64,000 bases of DNA from Callipepla californica brunnescens (lineage: Eukaryota; Chordata; Aves; Galliformes; Odontophoridae). The DNA lies in the NCBI GenBank assembly GCA_023055505.1, contig JALIRH010000048.1, forward strand, positions 2,752,166 to 2,816,165, read 5' to 3'. The notes under the pieces are model-generated. The model did no database searches. It was not told where the DNA came from and worked only from the letters and a program-made list of their open reading frames with translations. The position numbers were made by a program, and so were the translations under genes. The stretch's first letter is position 1; each line of letters opens with the position of its first letter. This document shows, piece by piece, positions 12,228 through 23,400 of this stretch.

Positions 12228-12276
12228 CGTCTCCTTCAATCACACGATTGCAATGGAAACACACATCACCGAACAG
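12228..12276 (-). CDS. LIMS1: LIMS1 exon: start of LIM5
   Basis: A 49-nt exon encoding LFGDVCFHCNRVIEGD. The donor is GTAAGC. Confidence 0.9.
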
Positions 12277-13379
12277 CTGAAGAGGAAAGGGAAGAAATGT
12301 TTAATGTAATCATTTTAATGACAGTGATTTCTCAACTGTATTTCAGTAGCTTTCTTGTTAATTTCAGTTTAAATAAAGGTCTCCAATGCAATTCTGCATC
12401 ACCTTATCACAAAAAGTCTTTATAATGTTAAAAACAGTTGTTTACATCTGCCTGACCCTCTAAAATATGGTTTTGTTTTGCTGTTTCCCTAATTCTGAGC
12501 ATCTGAACACTTGCAATTCAGCAGTGAAGAGTCACACACACATTTTTAGCAATCACCCAGCTGAACATCCATTCAGCATTCAGCTCATTCCTGGTATATG
12601 TTCTTGCTCTATCACGACTGCAATGCTATTGCTAATAATGTCATGGCATTCACTGCCTGCAAGGATGCCAGCAATATTTCAATCACCTGCCCTTCGTTGC
12701 TGACAAATGCAGGATCCACCTGTAACTACCAGATGCATCACAACTCCCAGATGTAATCCCTACTCCTTTATTTATCCAAGCAAAGCTGTGTACGTGACAC
12801 CTTGCATCTGGCTTCCAAATAAAGGTCTATACATTACGGTGCTGGACCAGAAAGTCTGGAGGGAAACGGTACAACTATATGTACCTGTTACTTAAATGAA
12901 AGCGGTCACTAGGTGGCGTCCTCTGACAAATTTAGTCTTTGTAGTCTTCGGCACCTAAATGAAAGAGCTGGCTGATGCAGTGTGTCTTAACTCATGGTCA
13001 TCTTAGGAAAGCAGCTGTGAGGAAGACCATGCTACTCAAAGGCTTTGTGCTAAACCACAGCTCATTGGGGAAAATCGGGTGCTCTGATCTTGCAGATGTG
13101 TAACAGCTTGGAACAGCTCAACATAAGGAACACAAAGCTTGAAGAACAACTAGATTCTGACTAGCCCAGCTATCCTTTGTGAAATCCCTACAGTTTTTGG
13201 TTTTTTTTAAATAGGACTACCTATAGAGAAACCCATATAAACTGACTGCAGTGGAACATCTGCTAAGTAGCTTTATACTCACAGGTGATCACAGGAAAAC
13301 AGAATCTCCATCCATCTCCTGTTAATAACATCTGTTTGTGAGTTTAAAAATCACTGTTCTCACAAACATGCAACCTTAC

Positions 13380-13472
13380 CTGATTGTAGTGGGTTTCACA
13401 ATATGCCAAGCCTTTTCTCTCATAATGACGGTGACCCAGGAATGGCTTTTCACACTTTGCACAAACAAAATG
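13380..13472 (-). CDS. LIMS1: LIMS1 exon: LIM4 second half
   Basis: It encodes [18 protein letters not shown] and the CETHYNQ end of LIM4. The donor is GTAAGG. Confidence 0.93.
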
Positions 13473-14252
13473 CTATGAAGAAAATTATGTCATTTGATTA
13501 CTTGTAAATAATGGCATTTTTTTCAAGAAAGCAAACCAAACAATCCCTATACTGAATACTGAGCTAGCTGTGCCATCTTGAAAATAAGAATTAAAACAAT
13601 TTTTTTGTACTTCTAGATCACTAAAACACCATTCTTTTCACTGTCTTTAACATTTCAACCCCAAAGATATAAAAAAGCAAAAAAAAAAAAAAAAATCCCT
13701 GAAGTGATTCTGATGCTATTAATAATGACAGAATAAAGTGAGATGCAATCATTTTCACCACCTTCACCTTGTGCAGAAAGCACTTGCTGGAGGACAATTT
13801 TAAAACAAAAGGATTAGACTGCTTATCATCATAACTTAAATGGAAGATGGAGAATTAAATCTCGCAAATGAACTGTCGCCTCAACTGCTTTAGAGATACT
13901 TACATGGCAAGTAACTGGGGAAGACATAGGAATATTATAATGCCCACCAGCACTACCTACATTTGTCACAGAACTTTTCTGCCTTTCCATGTATCCTGCT
14001 TCTCATTTTGTGCAATCTTCTTCTACAAGGACCTTGCAATGATGACTTGACTACTGATTTTAGCTCCACAGGTAGAGGTCTCTTCTCAGTGGAAGATCAG
14101 ACACATGAAGGTTGAAAATGGGATTAGGAGATGCATTTGCAAATCACTGCTGCATAGTTTTCTAATCCTTTCATGGAAATCGATCAGCAGGATTCCAGTT
14201 AAGTATGCTCATGTTTACATTTGTGGAAGACAATGTGTCAGCTGATGTTTAC

Positions 14253-14403
14253 CTCCACATGCCACTGTTTGCCCATAGCATTTACCACACGTCCTTCCAT
14301 TGGTCTTCTACATGCTCCACAGATGGGGACGCCCATTTTGTCATGGCAGGGTAAACAATAGAATTCTCCCTTCAGCTCACGGGCATCAGCAGTAAGCTCC
14401 TTC
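14253..14403 (-). CDS. LIMS1: LIMS1 exon: LIM3 end and LIM4 start
   Basis: It encodes [23 protein letters not shown], then [16 protein letters not shown] of LIM4. Splice sites are intact. Confidence 0.93.
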
Positions 14404-15431
14404 CTGTTCAAAAATGAACTAATTGAGAGCACGAATAAAGGAACTGAACAGTTTCAACTCTTGAGAGTTTCTGTAGAGATCATTTGATTTTTAGCGCTTG
14501 TTTGAGAAATTGTATTTATACTCCAGGAATGTATTTAGCAGCGTCAAATATGACCGTTCAATGTTACTGGTTTTCTAAACAAGATTGATTGATTCCACAG
14601 TAAACTGAGAAAAGCCTGCTACGTAGGATGCATCAGATCTCTCTGCAACTAGCTACTAAGTTTCTTCAGACATGTTGGAAAGCTGGAGTCATGCTTGGCT
14701 TACATTCCGGCCTCCCTAGCACCAGCTTAGTTTAGATTTACATAAATGTAGCTGAAAGAAAAATGTAGTCTTCTGCATTTTGTCCGTGATCTCAAACATC
14801 TGAGAAAGAAAAACATAAGCTGACAGCAGCACTGACACGACACTACAGTTGTTTTTCCAATCAGTCTTCGCTGTGATACTGAAACGATAGCTTCCTTTGT
14901 ACCAACAAATAAACAACTAATAGCGTGTGCTACATCCTACAATGCCCCCTGATCCACGCATCAGAGGACATGTAGAAACATGCAGCTATACATTCTGCAG
15001 CTGCAGAAGCTGAAAAAAATGAGGGGAGGGACAGCTTAGAACATAACTTGTGCAAACCAACTCAAAAAGAGAGAACTTAGGCAAGATCGTGACTGAAGTA
15101 GCCGCAGATGACCACTTTTCTACCCTTTGTAGCAGAAAAATAAGGTCAATCATTTGGCTGCTATAACAAGTTTGTGCCCAGATTTTCTATTTCCTAAGGT
15201 ACCACACTGTACTGCAAATTACAGTCTGTCATTCCTCCCCAACAGATCATCTGCTGTTTGAATGGAAGGTCCAACTTTACCTCCCCGAGAGAAGGAATGA
15301 GATATAGATATAGTAGCAAGGCACTCAGAACTCATCCCTCTTGCCTGCTGCACAGGACTGCTTTGCACTTTACAACGTCAATGGAAGAAGCAAATAAAAC
15401 CAGCTGTTTTCTTTAGTGGAACTCAAGTTAC

Positions 15432-15579
15432 CCGCAGTTTGCACAGTTGAAATGATCGGGGTGATAAGGATCATTTTGGAAAAGGAGAGGCTGTTTGTCA
15501 CTAATGGCATGACACTTCTGGCAAATGTACTTTCCCAGGCCTCTGGCCTTCTCCCTGTTATGACAAGGGCGACAGATGT
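15432..15579 (-). CDS. LIMS1: LIMS1 exon: LIM2 end and LIM3 start
   Basis: It encodes the last LIM2 zinc ligands ([12 protein letters not shown]) and the first half of LIM3 (YICQKCHAI). The acceptor is gtttcag and the donor GTAACT. It starts two bases into no complete codon (phase 1 donor needed upstream), which does not match the phase 0 end of the last RANBP2-like exon at 17255 but does match the exon ending at 17552. Confidence 0.92.
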
Positions 15580-15599
15580 CTGAAACAACAACACAATCA

Positions 15600-17080
15600 A
15601 AAGACAGGTAAGTACCGGCACCCGTGACTACAGTAAAAAATACTGATTAAGCATCTACTAGAAACTAGAAACTCGTTTCTATCAGCTCTTTTCTGGAGGA
15701 GAATAAAGTCTTTCAAACAATTTCTTTAGTAGGCAAACCAAGTTCAGAAGAAGGTGCAGGATTTTATTTTCTATCGCCTGATCGTCACTGATAACATTAA
15801 TTATTACAATTCTTACATCAGACAACAAGAAATTACTCAAAGCCTTCCTTTCTTCTGTGCTTTTGTACCCACAGCTCTACAGACACTCATCGTGCACTGA
15901 AGTCAATGAACAGTCCAGCCTTTTCAAAATATAAAAGCCCAGCAAATTCCAGAGCTGGAAATTGTTTTTAGAAATACGACACTACTTCCCTACGCAGCAT
16001 CGAAGAGTAGTATTGTACTTCTAAAAATACAACAACAACAAAGCTATCACATGTTCTGGCACATTTCCCAGTACAGTTTCAGGTCAGCTGAATGACGTGC
16101 TAAGTGACAGCACAGCACTATTAGCATCCCAGGTGTTACCCTTTAGAAGGGCATTAAATAACTAAATATTGGCATTTGATCACAATAAGCATCACCTGAA
16201 AATAATAAACTGAAGCCTCACAGCTGCATATCTTCCTCACTTTATGCATGCACATTACTCGTTTCTAGCATCTTTCGGTTAACACACCTTCCAAAGCTAA
16301 GGAAAATCTGACAGAACTGGAGAAATGTGTCACGGAAGGCATTTCCACTAGGAGAAGTGACAACGAAGGAGAAAAAGTGCAGGTAAAACAAGAAAGAAAG
16401 CCACAGAAGTCATAATACAATTAACAGATGAGGATAGGCATACAAAATACTGAAGAGGAAGACAACGTTTTGCAGACTACACCCAATTAAAGGACACTAC
16501 GCACTGTTTGTGTGTGCTCTATCAGCCTTGCTTAATAGTTATACTAATCTGTAATTAAGTTCTATTCCCTACAGGAAGCCAAACTGAAAGACTGTAGTCA
16601 TTGCAAGCTTCTCACCTTATTAGGCACGCTAGGGTTAAATACAAAATCCAGACATGAGCAACTGTGTTAAGCCTTCCAAAGTTACATAAGGCTACTTCAA
16701 GGCCCACTAAGCTCTACTGAAGCTTCAAGTTCTCTTACTTCCTGAAGAGCTATTTCTTTTCCAACTACAAATGTTTTCTTAGCCTTGGACAGTTAACTGT
16801 GCTCCACCATTATTGCTTAGCGATTCCAGAAGTCTCTCAAACCCAACTGGGAAGGCTGTAATAGAACTCAAGCTAAAAGTCTTCAGTAGAAAGAAAAAAA
16901 ATCACTTGTATCACCATTACTCAAGTTCCCCCTCTACACCATTTTTCAAGTATGCCATCATGAACAGGTTCTGGCTTCTCAAAAGTTACTTGCAGAAACC
17001 TACGGAACCAACACTGACTTGAAGAAGAAAATATTACAGTTTGCATCATTAACTGATGCACTTCCCCGTACAAAGTCACA
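15600..17080. other. RANBP2-LIMS1 junction interval
   Basis: This stretch separates the last RANBP2-like exon from the first LIMS1 exon. I see no RanBD4, cyclophilin, LIM1 or LIM2 coding sequence in it. AATAAA on the minus strand occurs near 15757. The breakpoint joining the two genes must lie here, but no repeat marks it. Confidence 0.6.
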
Positions 17081-17254
17081 CTACAATTCAGAACAGCAAG
17101 GCGCTTCCACACAGGCAGTGAGAAAATACAGAACAAAGCACACAAGACATCTTCCAACCCCCCCCCCCTCGCCCCCCTCCCCCTCCAAAAAGTACCTGCT
17201 GTTAGTAGATACATTTATCTTACTATTCCTTTTAAGTTCTGACAGTTCCCTCAC

Positions 17255-17400
17255 CTCTGGTAAGGAGACAATTGGCTCAAAGTGGATATCATCACTATGT
17301 ACCACCTCATCATCACTGCCACCTTCATCTTCTTCTGCCTTACTGGCCGGCTGTACTCCAAAAACAGCTGCTCCTGTGTTTGCCCACTTGAAGTTTTTAT
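17255..17400 (-). CDS. RANBP2: RANBP2-like exon 26, last recognisable
   Basis: It encodes [18 protein letters not shown], an acidic stretch and [13 protein letters not shown]. In human the next exon supplies RanBD4; here none follows. The donor is GTGAGG in phase 0. If the intron were retained the frame would run 57 more codons to a TAG at 17081-17083. Confidence 0.9.
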
Positions 17401-20400
17401 CTACAATTAAGATATTGACATTTTAAGGTGACACAAATGTACAAGTTTATCACATCATTTGACAGTAAGCAGAAATCTGGTGCACAAAGGTTCACTGTGG
17501 GATGCACAAACCCAGATGCGTACCTGTACCAGAGGGTACACGTTAACTCACCTTTAGAGCCAAAAGCAAAGTCTCCAGAGCTCTTGGAAGCCAGATCTGC
17601 AAATGACAAGCCTGAAGCATTCCCAAAGCCAAACGACATGGGTTTATGTTCTGCCAAAGATGGAAAAGTCACACGTTTTTCTCTTTCCTTAAGAGAAACC
17701 TCATACATTTATAAGAAAAAACTAGAGAAGCCTTAAAATTTGTACGGAACTTCTCATTAGGACAGTTTTATCACAGTTCAAGAAACTGCTCAAGACTGAG
17801 TTCCAGCATACCATACGCATCTGTGATTCCTGTGACTCTGCAGATCCACTGAACATGAATAAGTGTTCAGTAAGCTAATTCAAGTATTAATCATAAAACA
17901 GAGTAGCGGTGCTTTGGAGCAGTGTCATCTGAACATACTACATTTGATGGACAGAAGTATTTCCTCTCCCCTTCACGTTTTTACTAGACTGATACATGTG
18001 CTTCAAATTCAGTGCTGGTACTCTGTTTGAGGCAATAGATAAAAGTCATCTATACCAGAAAAACCAGCATACTTAATCTTCTACACGCACAAGAAGGCCA
18101 AAACAAATCGTTACATACTCCCAATTTTACCTTCTGTTGACCCCGAACACTCAGGATCACCTTCTTTTTTAGTTGACAAGTCCACGGGTTTATCATCAGC
18201 TCCCGAGAAATTCTGTGGTTCGTGAGCAGTTCCTGTGGAATCTGGTTGTTCACTGCTAGCAGCTGACTGCACAAATACCACTGCTGCTGCGCTGGTTGAT
18301 GGAGTATGTAATTCTTCCTTACTTGGAGGGACTACGTCAGTTGAGTCTGTGACTTCACCCTCCTGAGATTAATAAAACAGTAAGCAAATCAGTCCAGAGA
18401 GCCTAAATACTCAAGCCACATTAAGCCTGGACACCAGGAAGAACCACACCTCCCTGCCCCCAAAAAGCCACATTTTCCCTCTCCCCCTCACTCCAGTGTT
18501 ATCAATTCCTTCACTTAATTACAACAGCAGTACTTAAGACATCAGTCTGAAAAACTACGACTCCAACTTTCCTATAGTGCTGCTCATGTTTCAGAACAGC
18601 TACTAATGGAAGTTCAGAGAAGCGAACAACTGGGGGGAAAGAACCCAAGAAAAAACCCAAGAAGGCTTCAGACGCTCTTCATTACTCTCAACACTCACTG
18701 AAGTTCAGCCCAACAAGAGACTGAAGTACCTTAGAAGCGCTACGATTACAAAACAAGTCCTACAGCTCTTGGAAATCTCCCTGAAATCACTTCACTCTTA
18801 CACACGTGTTACAAAAGTTCTGCTAGCCAAAGCTGTTTCTACTTCAGGAGGTTTCTCTCCCTGAGAAACTTCAGCTCTACACCCCAGGTTTCAGCGCCAG
18901 AACAGACTTGAGGCACAGCCAAAGGAGCCAAGCTGCTGGATGCTTTATTTGTCACTAAGTGAAAAGAAGCTGAGAGGAATGCTGCGAATTTATAGACCAA
19001 GTGTTTTGGAAAGGCTTGATCCGTACTTCAGGTAACTGAGTTTTAACTTCTGCCTGAGAGTCTTCTGGACTGTCACTTTCAGCGTTACTGCGACCGCCAC
19101 AGGCAGACGGAGAAGGAACCAGCAGGACTTCCTCTTCAGCCTTCTCCTCAGGAGGCTTCGTTTCTGAAGTAGTAATGCATTCGCTCTCCAATTCCTTTTT
19201 CTCCAGGGTGCCTACTGCAAATAACAAAAATTAGTGGAAAACAGCTGGTGGAAGGCAGCTTAACGTTGAAATAATTTTTGGCACGTACATTAGAAAGGAA
19301 CCTAATGATATCCAGAACGTCTTCATTTCAGATTAGAACCTCTGAAGTAGTATCATTAAAAAGTCACTCTCAGGGGAACTGGGGAACTGTACGTCTGTCA
19401 AACTTGGGTCTCTCTATTAGAGATTAACTCTTAGAATCTCCATCACCTATCTGTAGAAGTAGCCAACATTCACAGAGGTAGACAGTTTTTCCGTGTCCCA
19501 GACTTTCAAAGCATCTCACAAAGCCCAGCCCTACCCAGCAAAAAGAAAGGCAGAAGTCTCAGGCTAAGAAAACAGTTTCATGCCCTTGTTTTGAGGCTCT
19601 CCAAAACGCAGGTCAGCGTTCCCCAAACTATCCATCTCAGGAAATATCAAGTCAACCTCACAGCCTAAGTGCCCTCCACATTTGAAGATGACACTTGATC
19701 ATCTAAGAAATTAACTCTGGCGTTTCCAGACATACCTTGCCATTTCCTTTTTTCTTTTTCATCAGTGGGATACAGTTTTCCATTAAGTTTCTTAACAGCT
19801 GTTTCATAGTCTTCATCTTAAAGACAGGAAATAAGCATCAGTGCTCAAGGGTCTTCCAAACACAGAAGTCCAAGTTTGTTAAGCCTTTCAGACTCACAGG
19901 CCTGGTCACACATGCAAGACTGCTACGCATGTTCTAAGGATTTTACACATCAGCAAGTAAGCTTTCAATTCTTATTTACATACAGGTGCCTTATTATGCT
20001 ACAGACACTTTTTCTGCCTATACCTATGGCACAGGTCTCATGCTTTAAAGAAACAAGGACCTTGTTAACTTTACTTAAGAGTCCCACAGAACAGATTTGG
20101 AAAGGAAGGCAGAAAGACACTGGCCAAAAGGAAGATGACAGTTTTTACCTGTCTATATAATATTAGTGCCTGTTGGTCCCTCCATCCCTTCCCCCCCCCC
20201 ACCCCCCCCACAAATAAAAAAAAAAAAAAAAAAGCAACACGAAGATCAAATTTGACACTCCTTACCATCATCCTCCTCACTCACACATCCAGGCTTATTT
20301 TTATAACAGAAGAATGTCGACGGTAGTTTAAGAAAGCCTGCGAGAGCTCTCTGCTCAGGGGTAGGTGTCAGCTCATAAACAATTACAACATCATCAGATG

Positions 20401-23400
20401 ATGGACTGTCTGATGGCTCAGTGGTCTTCTCAGCTTTGTACATAAATGGAACAGAACATGAAAATTATTTCTCAACAGTAGCAACACCAGCTCCCCACTG
20501 CCCACATTACAGAGCTGAATTATTACTTTAGTTGCTAGAAACGGACCTGAAGGCTATATACTTTCTAGTCATCCACAGGAAAAAAGAGTCATAGTTACAG
20601 AACGTGCTAAGACTGAACAAGTTCTAACCTGCATGCCCAACTACGTCCTATCCTACTGCCTTTGAAATCCACAGACCACAGGACCAGATCAGCACTTCTA
20701 TAGAGGTACAAGGATTATTTATGCTCTTACACCAAACGAAACAGCTATAGGGAAGAGCCGCAGGGGTATCACCTACGAAGAATAAGTACAATCTAGGGCT
20801 GAAAAAGAGAGTCGTAGAATTCAAGGTGTCTGCAGCAACATGTGCTACTGAAGAGCTTGGAGCGTTTCCAATTCCAGAAAATATAATTCAAGTTTTAGCT
20901 TAAGCACAAATGCTGTTCTCATAATTCACCAGTCAGAGTGAGGCCTCCACATGTCCACTAAGTAAAAAAAAAAAAATGCCCTTGACATTTTAAAGAACGC
21001 TTCCATAGAGATCCAAGTCCTCCCTGCAATTCTCCATCTAACTCAAGACTGATCCTGCAGAACACAGGTTTGTATTTGTATGTGCAATTAACTACCGCTT
21101 AACACTCCCTCAAGTTGGAACTCCAGAATTTGAAGATTCACCGACACGCATTAGAAATGAAATGAACTACACATGAAGACAAAAAGAGTCAAACGAACAT
21201 TAATAAACACTCGACTAATAACGGGCACACTAATCATGAGTTCAAGTAACACTCACCTTTGTCCAGAATCTTAAATGAGAAGTTGCAGGGCCCAGCTCGT
21301 GCTGAAGGAGCCAAGTTGGATGCCTTGCTGTCTGAAAGTTTCTGAGGCGCACCAGAGCTTTTTGGGGCTTCAGCCACCCTGTTCTGCAGCTCCGCTCTCC
21401 GAAGTGGAGAAGTGCCATCTCCGCTTTTCCTTGGAGGATTAAAGCTGAATCCAAAAGGGGAACCTGTGGCTGAAGGATTTCCAAACGTGAATGTCTGGGA
21501 CTTTTCGGTACTAAAAATGCTCTTGACAGAGCATACACAGCAGTTCCACTGACCTTTCAGAGGAAAAGCAGTCCCCACGTCACTCTGAGCAGCCTTTGGC
21601 GTATCTAAACGGTCAAGTTGAAAGGAAAATTGTTCAAGAGTTACTTCTGCATTAGTTTTATTAACAGCAAACGAATATAACTTCTTTCAAATTCATGGGG
21701 GTTGGACTTGACGCTCTCTAGAGGTCACTTCCAACCCCTACAATTCTGTGTGATATGCCTGGGAGACCTGTGCTTTTTACTGACGACTCTCAACCTTTTA
21801 CCTTAACAGCAGTTACTGAAACCCGTTCTAGAAGTAATCTTTTAGTTCCACGCTACCAAAGCAACCAAAACACTGTTCTCAGCCTTCTGAAATTTAACTT
21901 AGCTTTCCCAGCAAGGAGAAACACCACTACAGATCACATTACGCAGCTTTTTCTCCTCCCTTCTTCAACACAAAGTAGCTTATTTGGCACAAGCAGAACA
22001 CGCATGACAATCAAAAGTTAATGCTAAAGCAGAAACACGTAATATTACTGCAAAAGAACGGAATCAGAGAAGAAGGATGTCTCAGTTTAAGGGTCACACG
22101 TGTACAGAGCTTTCTGTTTAGAGGAATAATTCAGAAGTAAAGGCTTAAGAGAAGCACAACGGTTAATTGGTTACGTGCCCATAAGCACATCAATATCCAC
22201 GTACTGGTTGTTTCTAAGAACAGTTGGACTGCTTCAGAAAGTCAGCCCACTTGATAACCTGCTCTAGTATGGATTAGGTTAAGCTAGGCAGCAGAAGGTA
22301 AAGCTTAAGGTTTCTTTTTAAGTAAGAAAAGATCTGCCAGCTCCATGGCACAATGTAGTGAAAATGAAACACGAAGCTTCAGACAGAAACCAGAGTACTC
22401 CTCAGTTCCTGAGGACACTGACTTTCCTGCACATGCATTTCTGCGGAAGACAACAAGGAAAGAAGATAAATTTAGCGCTTGTAGACGTGTTCCTTGATAG
22501 TCTGATGCAACAGCACACTAAAATAAAGCTGTTATTTAAAAGCAATTTTTCCATTAGTTTCTTCTAGTATCACAATAGGAATACATGTAGCACTAGAAAA
22601 AAAAAACAAAAAAAAAAAAACAAAAGTATCAAAAGTTCTAAGTACCAGATCAATTTTAACAGCGTGTTTAAGTGCTCCCTTCCCAGCCTTTAGGTCCAAA
22701 CTGAATGACTTCTTTGATTACAAGTGCTTCAGTCTTTTGCACAGTAGAGAACAGCTCAAACTCAGCAGCAGCAGTCCTATAAATAAACCCTTTTGGTCGT
22801 ATGAGATCTCAATAGCTCTTCTGAGCCCATACATGAAGACCTAGAGTAAAAATCTTGAACAAGAAATTTGCATTCTTATGATGGAAAGCTATAGATGATT
22901 TAATAGGTGGCACCTACTGCCACATTACAAAGGTAGGCAGGTATCCTGCACGTGAGTATGTGATTCAGTCACTCAGATGAGTGGAAGCAGTGCATGAAGC
23001 CCTCTATCAGTATTAAGCCAGCAAATCCCAGCCTCTGCACAAAGGTACTTCAGCACGTTGCAGTGAATGCTTCACAGCCACTGCTTCTGTAAGTTATCTT
23101 CTAGCCAGTATGAGACACTGCGTAACTGGGGATGTAATCACAGGATCTCTTCAAGGTAAGGAGAAAGACAACTGGTGTAACTTAGGCTGTGCATACGAAA
23201 TTGCACAGACCACTCACTGAGGACTCCAAGTAAATGAACCCAGTGTAACTGCAGAATACCCAGCCACTCAATCACAGGGATAATTCAAGTTTTAGCTTAA
23301 GCACAAATGCTGTTCTCATAATTCACCAGTCAGAGTGAGGCCTCCACATGTACACTAAATAAAAAAAATGCCCTTTAAGCACTCAACCCTGACATTTTAA

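Larger units (their letters stand above)
11001..15579 (-). pseudogene. LIMS1: LIMS1 (PINCH-1) 3' half, five exons
   Basis: Five exons encode the end of LIM2, all of LIM3 and LIM4, and most of LIM5 of PINCH-1, a cytoplasmic focal-adhesion adaptor in the ILK-PINCH-parvin complex. Exons in transcript order: 15432-15579, 14253-14403, 13380-13472, 12228-12276, 11001-11076. All have AG/GT sites and compatible phases, with no stop. The zinc ligands are kept, for example [21 protein letters not shown] and CFHCNRV. Near-identity to vertebrate LIMS1 makes the call secure. The exons for LIM1 and most of LIM2 are absent; RANBP2-like exons occupy the upstream position. The last coding exon (end of LIM5 and the basic tail) is not seen and may lie left of the window. 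It could be part of a fusion gene or a stranded duplicate. Confidence 0.9.

Noticed and set aside
15432..17255. Direct splice from the last RANBP2-like exon to LIMS1 as a fusion
   Set aside because: Phases do not match; LIM3 would be read out of frame and meet a stop in the second LIMS1 exon.
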